DNA from: Caballeronia temeraria
Lineage (GTDB): Bacteria > Pseudomonadota > Gammaproteobacteria > Burkholderiales > Burkholderiaceae
Assembly (NCBI RefSeq): GCF_001544795.2
Contig: NZ_FCOI02000048.1
Coordinates: forward strand, 1-43,557
Direction of reading: 5' to 3'
Length of the DNA: 43,557 nucleotides
Shown here: positions 43,183-43,557 of the stretch, one piece after another
Numbering within the stretch: position 1 is the first letter of the stretch
Layout: every line of letters starts with the position of its first letter
Notes under the pieces: generated by a model
What the model saw: only the letters and a program-made list of their open reading frames with translations
What the model was told of the DNA's origin: nothing
Databases searched by the model: none
Translations under genes and position numbers: made by a program

Positions 43183-43557
43183 CTATTGCGCGGGGCTAAA
43201 AGCCGTCACATAGCGGCAGGGAGCCGCCGGTCGCGGTCGACATCCAGTTTGATCGGCCAAGCTCTCGTTTCCCCTCACTCAATGGCCGTACATGGACGCC
43301 CCCGGTTTTGCCAGGCTTTCAGTGCGCGATGACTGGAGGGTGAATTGCAACCGCACATTCGGACTTTCGCTGCGGCTGCGCCGCTGTCCCTGATGGGTTT
43401 CCCTGGTCGGTTCCCCGTCGCTTTGACGCACTCGAAGGTGCTCGGTCATTGTCGGGCTGTGCCAACCACGGTCTAACCTGGGCGGTTTCAAACCGAAGTG
43501 CAACGGGGGTTAATGTTTAGTTCTTTGAGGTTGGCTCGCTGAGGCAAGTGTTGCAGC
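43183..43557. other. Window end without a supported gene
   Basis: These 375 bases carry no convincing gene on either strand. The sequence looks like ordinary intergenic or decayed DNA. Confidence 0.4.

Noticed and set aside
1..43557. CRISPR arrays, tRNA or rRNA genes, replication origin
   Set aside because: I looked for regular spaced repeats, cloverleaf-type ends and rRNA text and saw none. A covariance-model scan would be decisive for small RNAs.

Overview
The window looks like an accessory stretch of a Burkholderiaceae genome (Paraburkholderia/Caballeronia type), probably on a secondary replicon. The reasons are high GC, strong Shine-Dalgarno sites (GGAGGTGA, AAGGAG), many small-molecule uptake and catabolism operons each with its own regulator, and several decayed mobile elements. 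Species and replicon are inference; there is no rRNA, tRNA or origin to fix them. I saw no CRISPR array.

Layout. (1) 228-9887: a TRAP transporter operon (dctP-dctQ-dctM, minus strand) is divergent from an acyl-CoA operon (MaoC hydratase, crotonase, acyl-CoA dehydrogenase, family III CoA transferase, second MaoC protein). An AraC-type regulator with a TTG start and a GH88-like unsaturated glucuronyl hydrolase follow, ending in a clear terminator. The set suggests uptake, CoA activation and beta-oxidation-like breakdown of an organic acid. (2) 10013-11320: a graveyard holding an MFS C-terminus, an IS3-type transposase end, a PIN toxin end and a damaged copy of the TMEM175-like channel gene found intact at 42481-43182. 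(3) 11323-12206: flhDC, away from other flagellar genes. (4) 12541-19731: an outer-membrane-protein remnant, three paralogous zinc alcohol/formaldehyde dehydrogenases with an SRPBCC protein and a Yellow/MRJP-like secreted protein, then a broken cation/proton antiporter. (5) 19858-24345: RidA protein, GntR regulator, a gamma-glutamyltransferase-fold hydrolase and an oxalate/formate-type MFS antiporter; I propose oxamate/oxalate metabolism. (6) 24367-26225: divergent LysR regulator and EamA exporter. (7) 26476-29120: a hybrid histidine kinase pseudogene and an agmatinase remnant. (8) 29142-35829: polysaccharide-deacetylase (PuuE-like)/GntR/flavin reductase operon, divergent from a polyamine-type ABC importer whose second permease is frameshifted. 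(9) 36190-37123: IS5-like remnant and a small orphan gene. (10) 37397-41647: two chemoreceptors and CheW, with divergent candidate sigma-28 promoters. (11) 41831-43182: tyrosine recombinase remnant and the intact TMEM175-like channel.

The modules fit a motile soil or plant-associated bacterium: flhDC would control sigma-28, which would drive the chemoreceptors. The most notable signals are the decayed/intact channel pair 31.6 kb apart, the hybrid kinase stopped by TGA inside its H-box, the probable oxamate module with a perfect TTGTATACAA palindrome before the hydrolase gene, paired GCAGA/TCTGC palindromes before the fdhA-like gene, and the 12-bp inverted repeat between the TRAP and acyl-CoA operons. 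I did not find a convincing wholly new multi-gene system; the candidates are novel combinations of known families.
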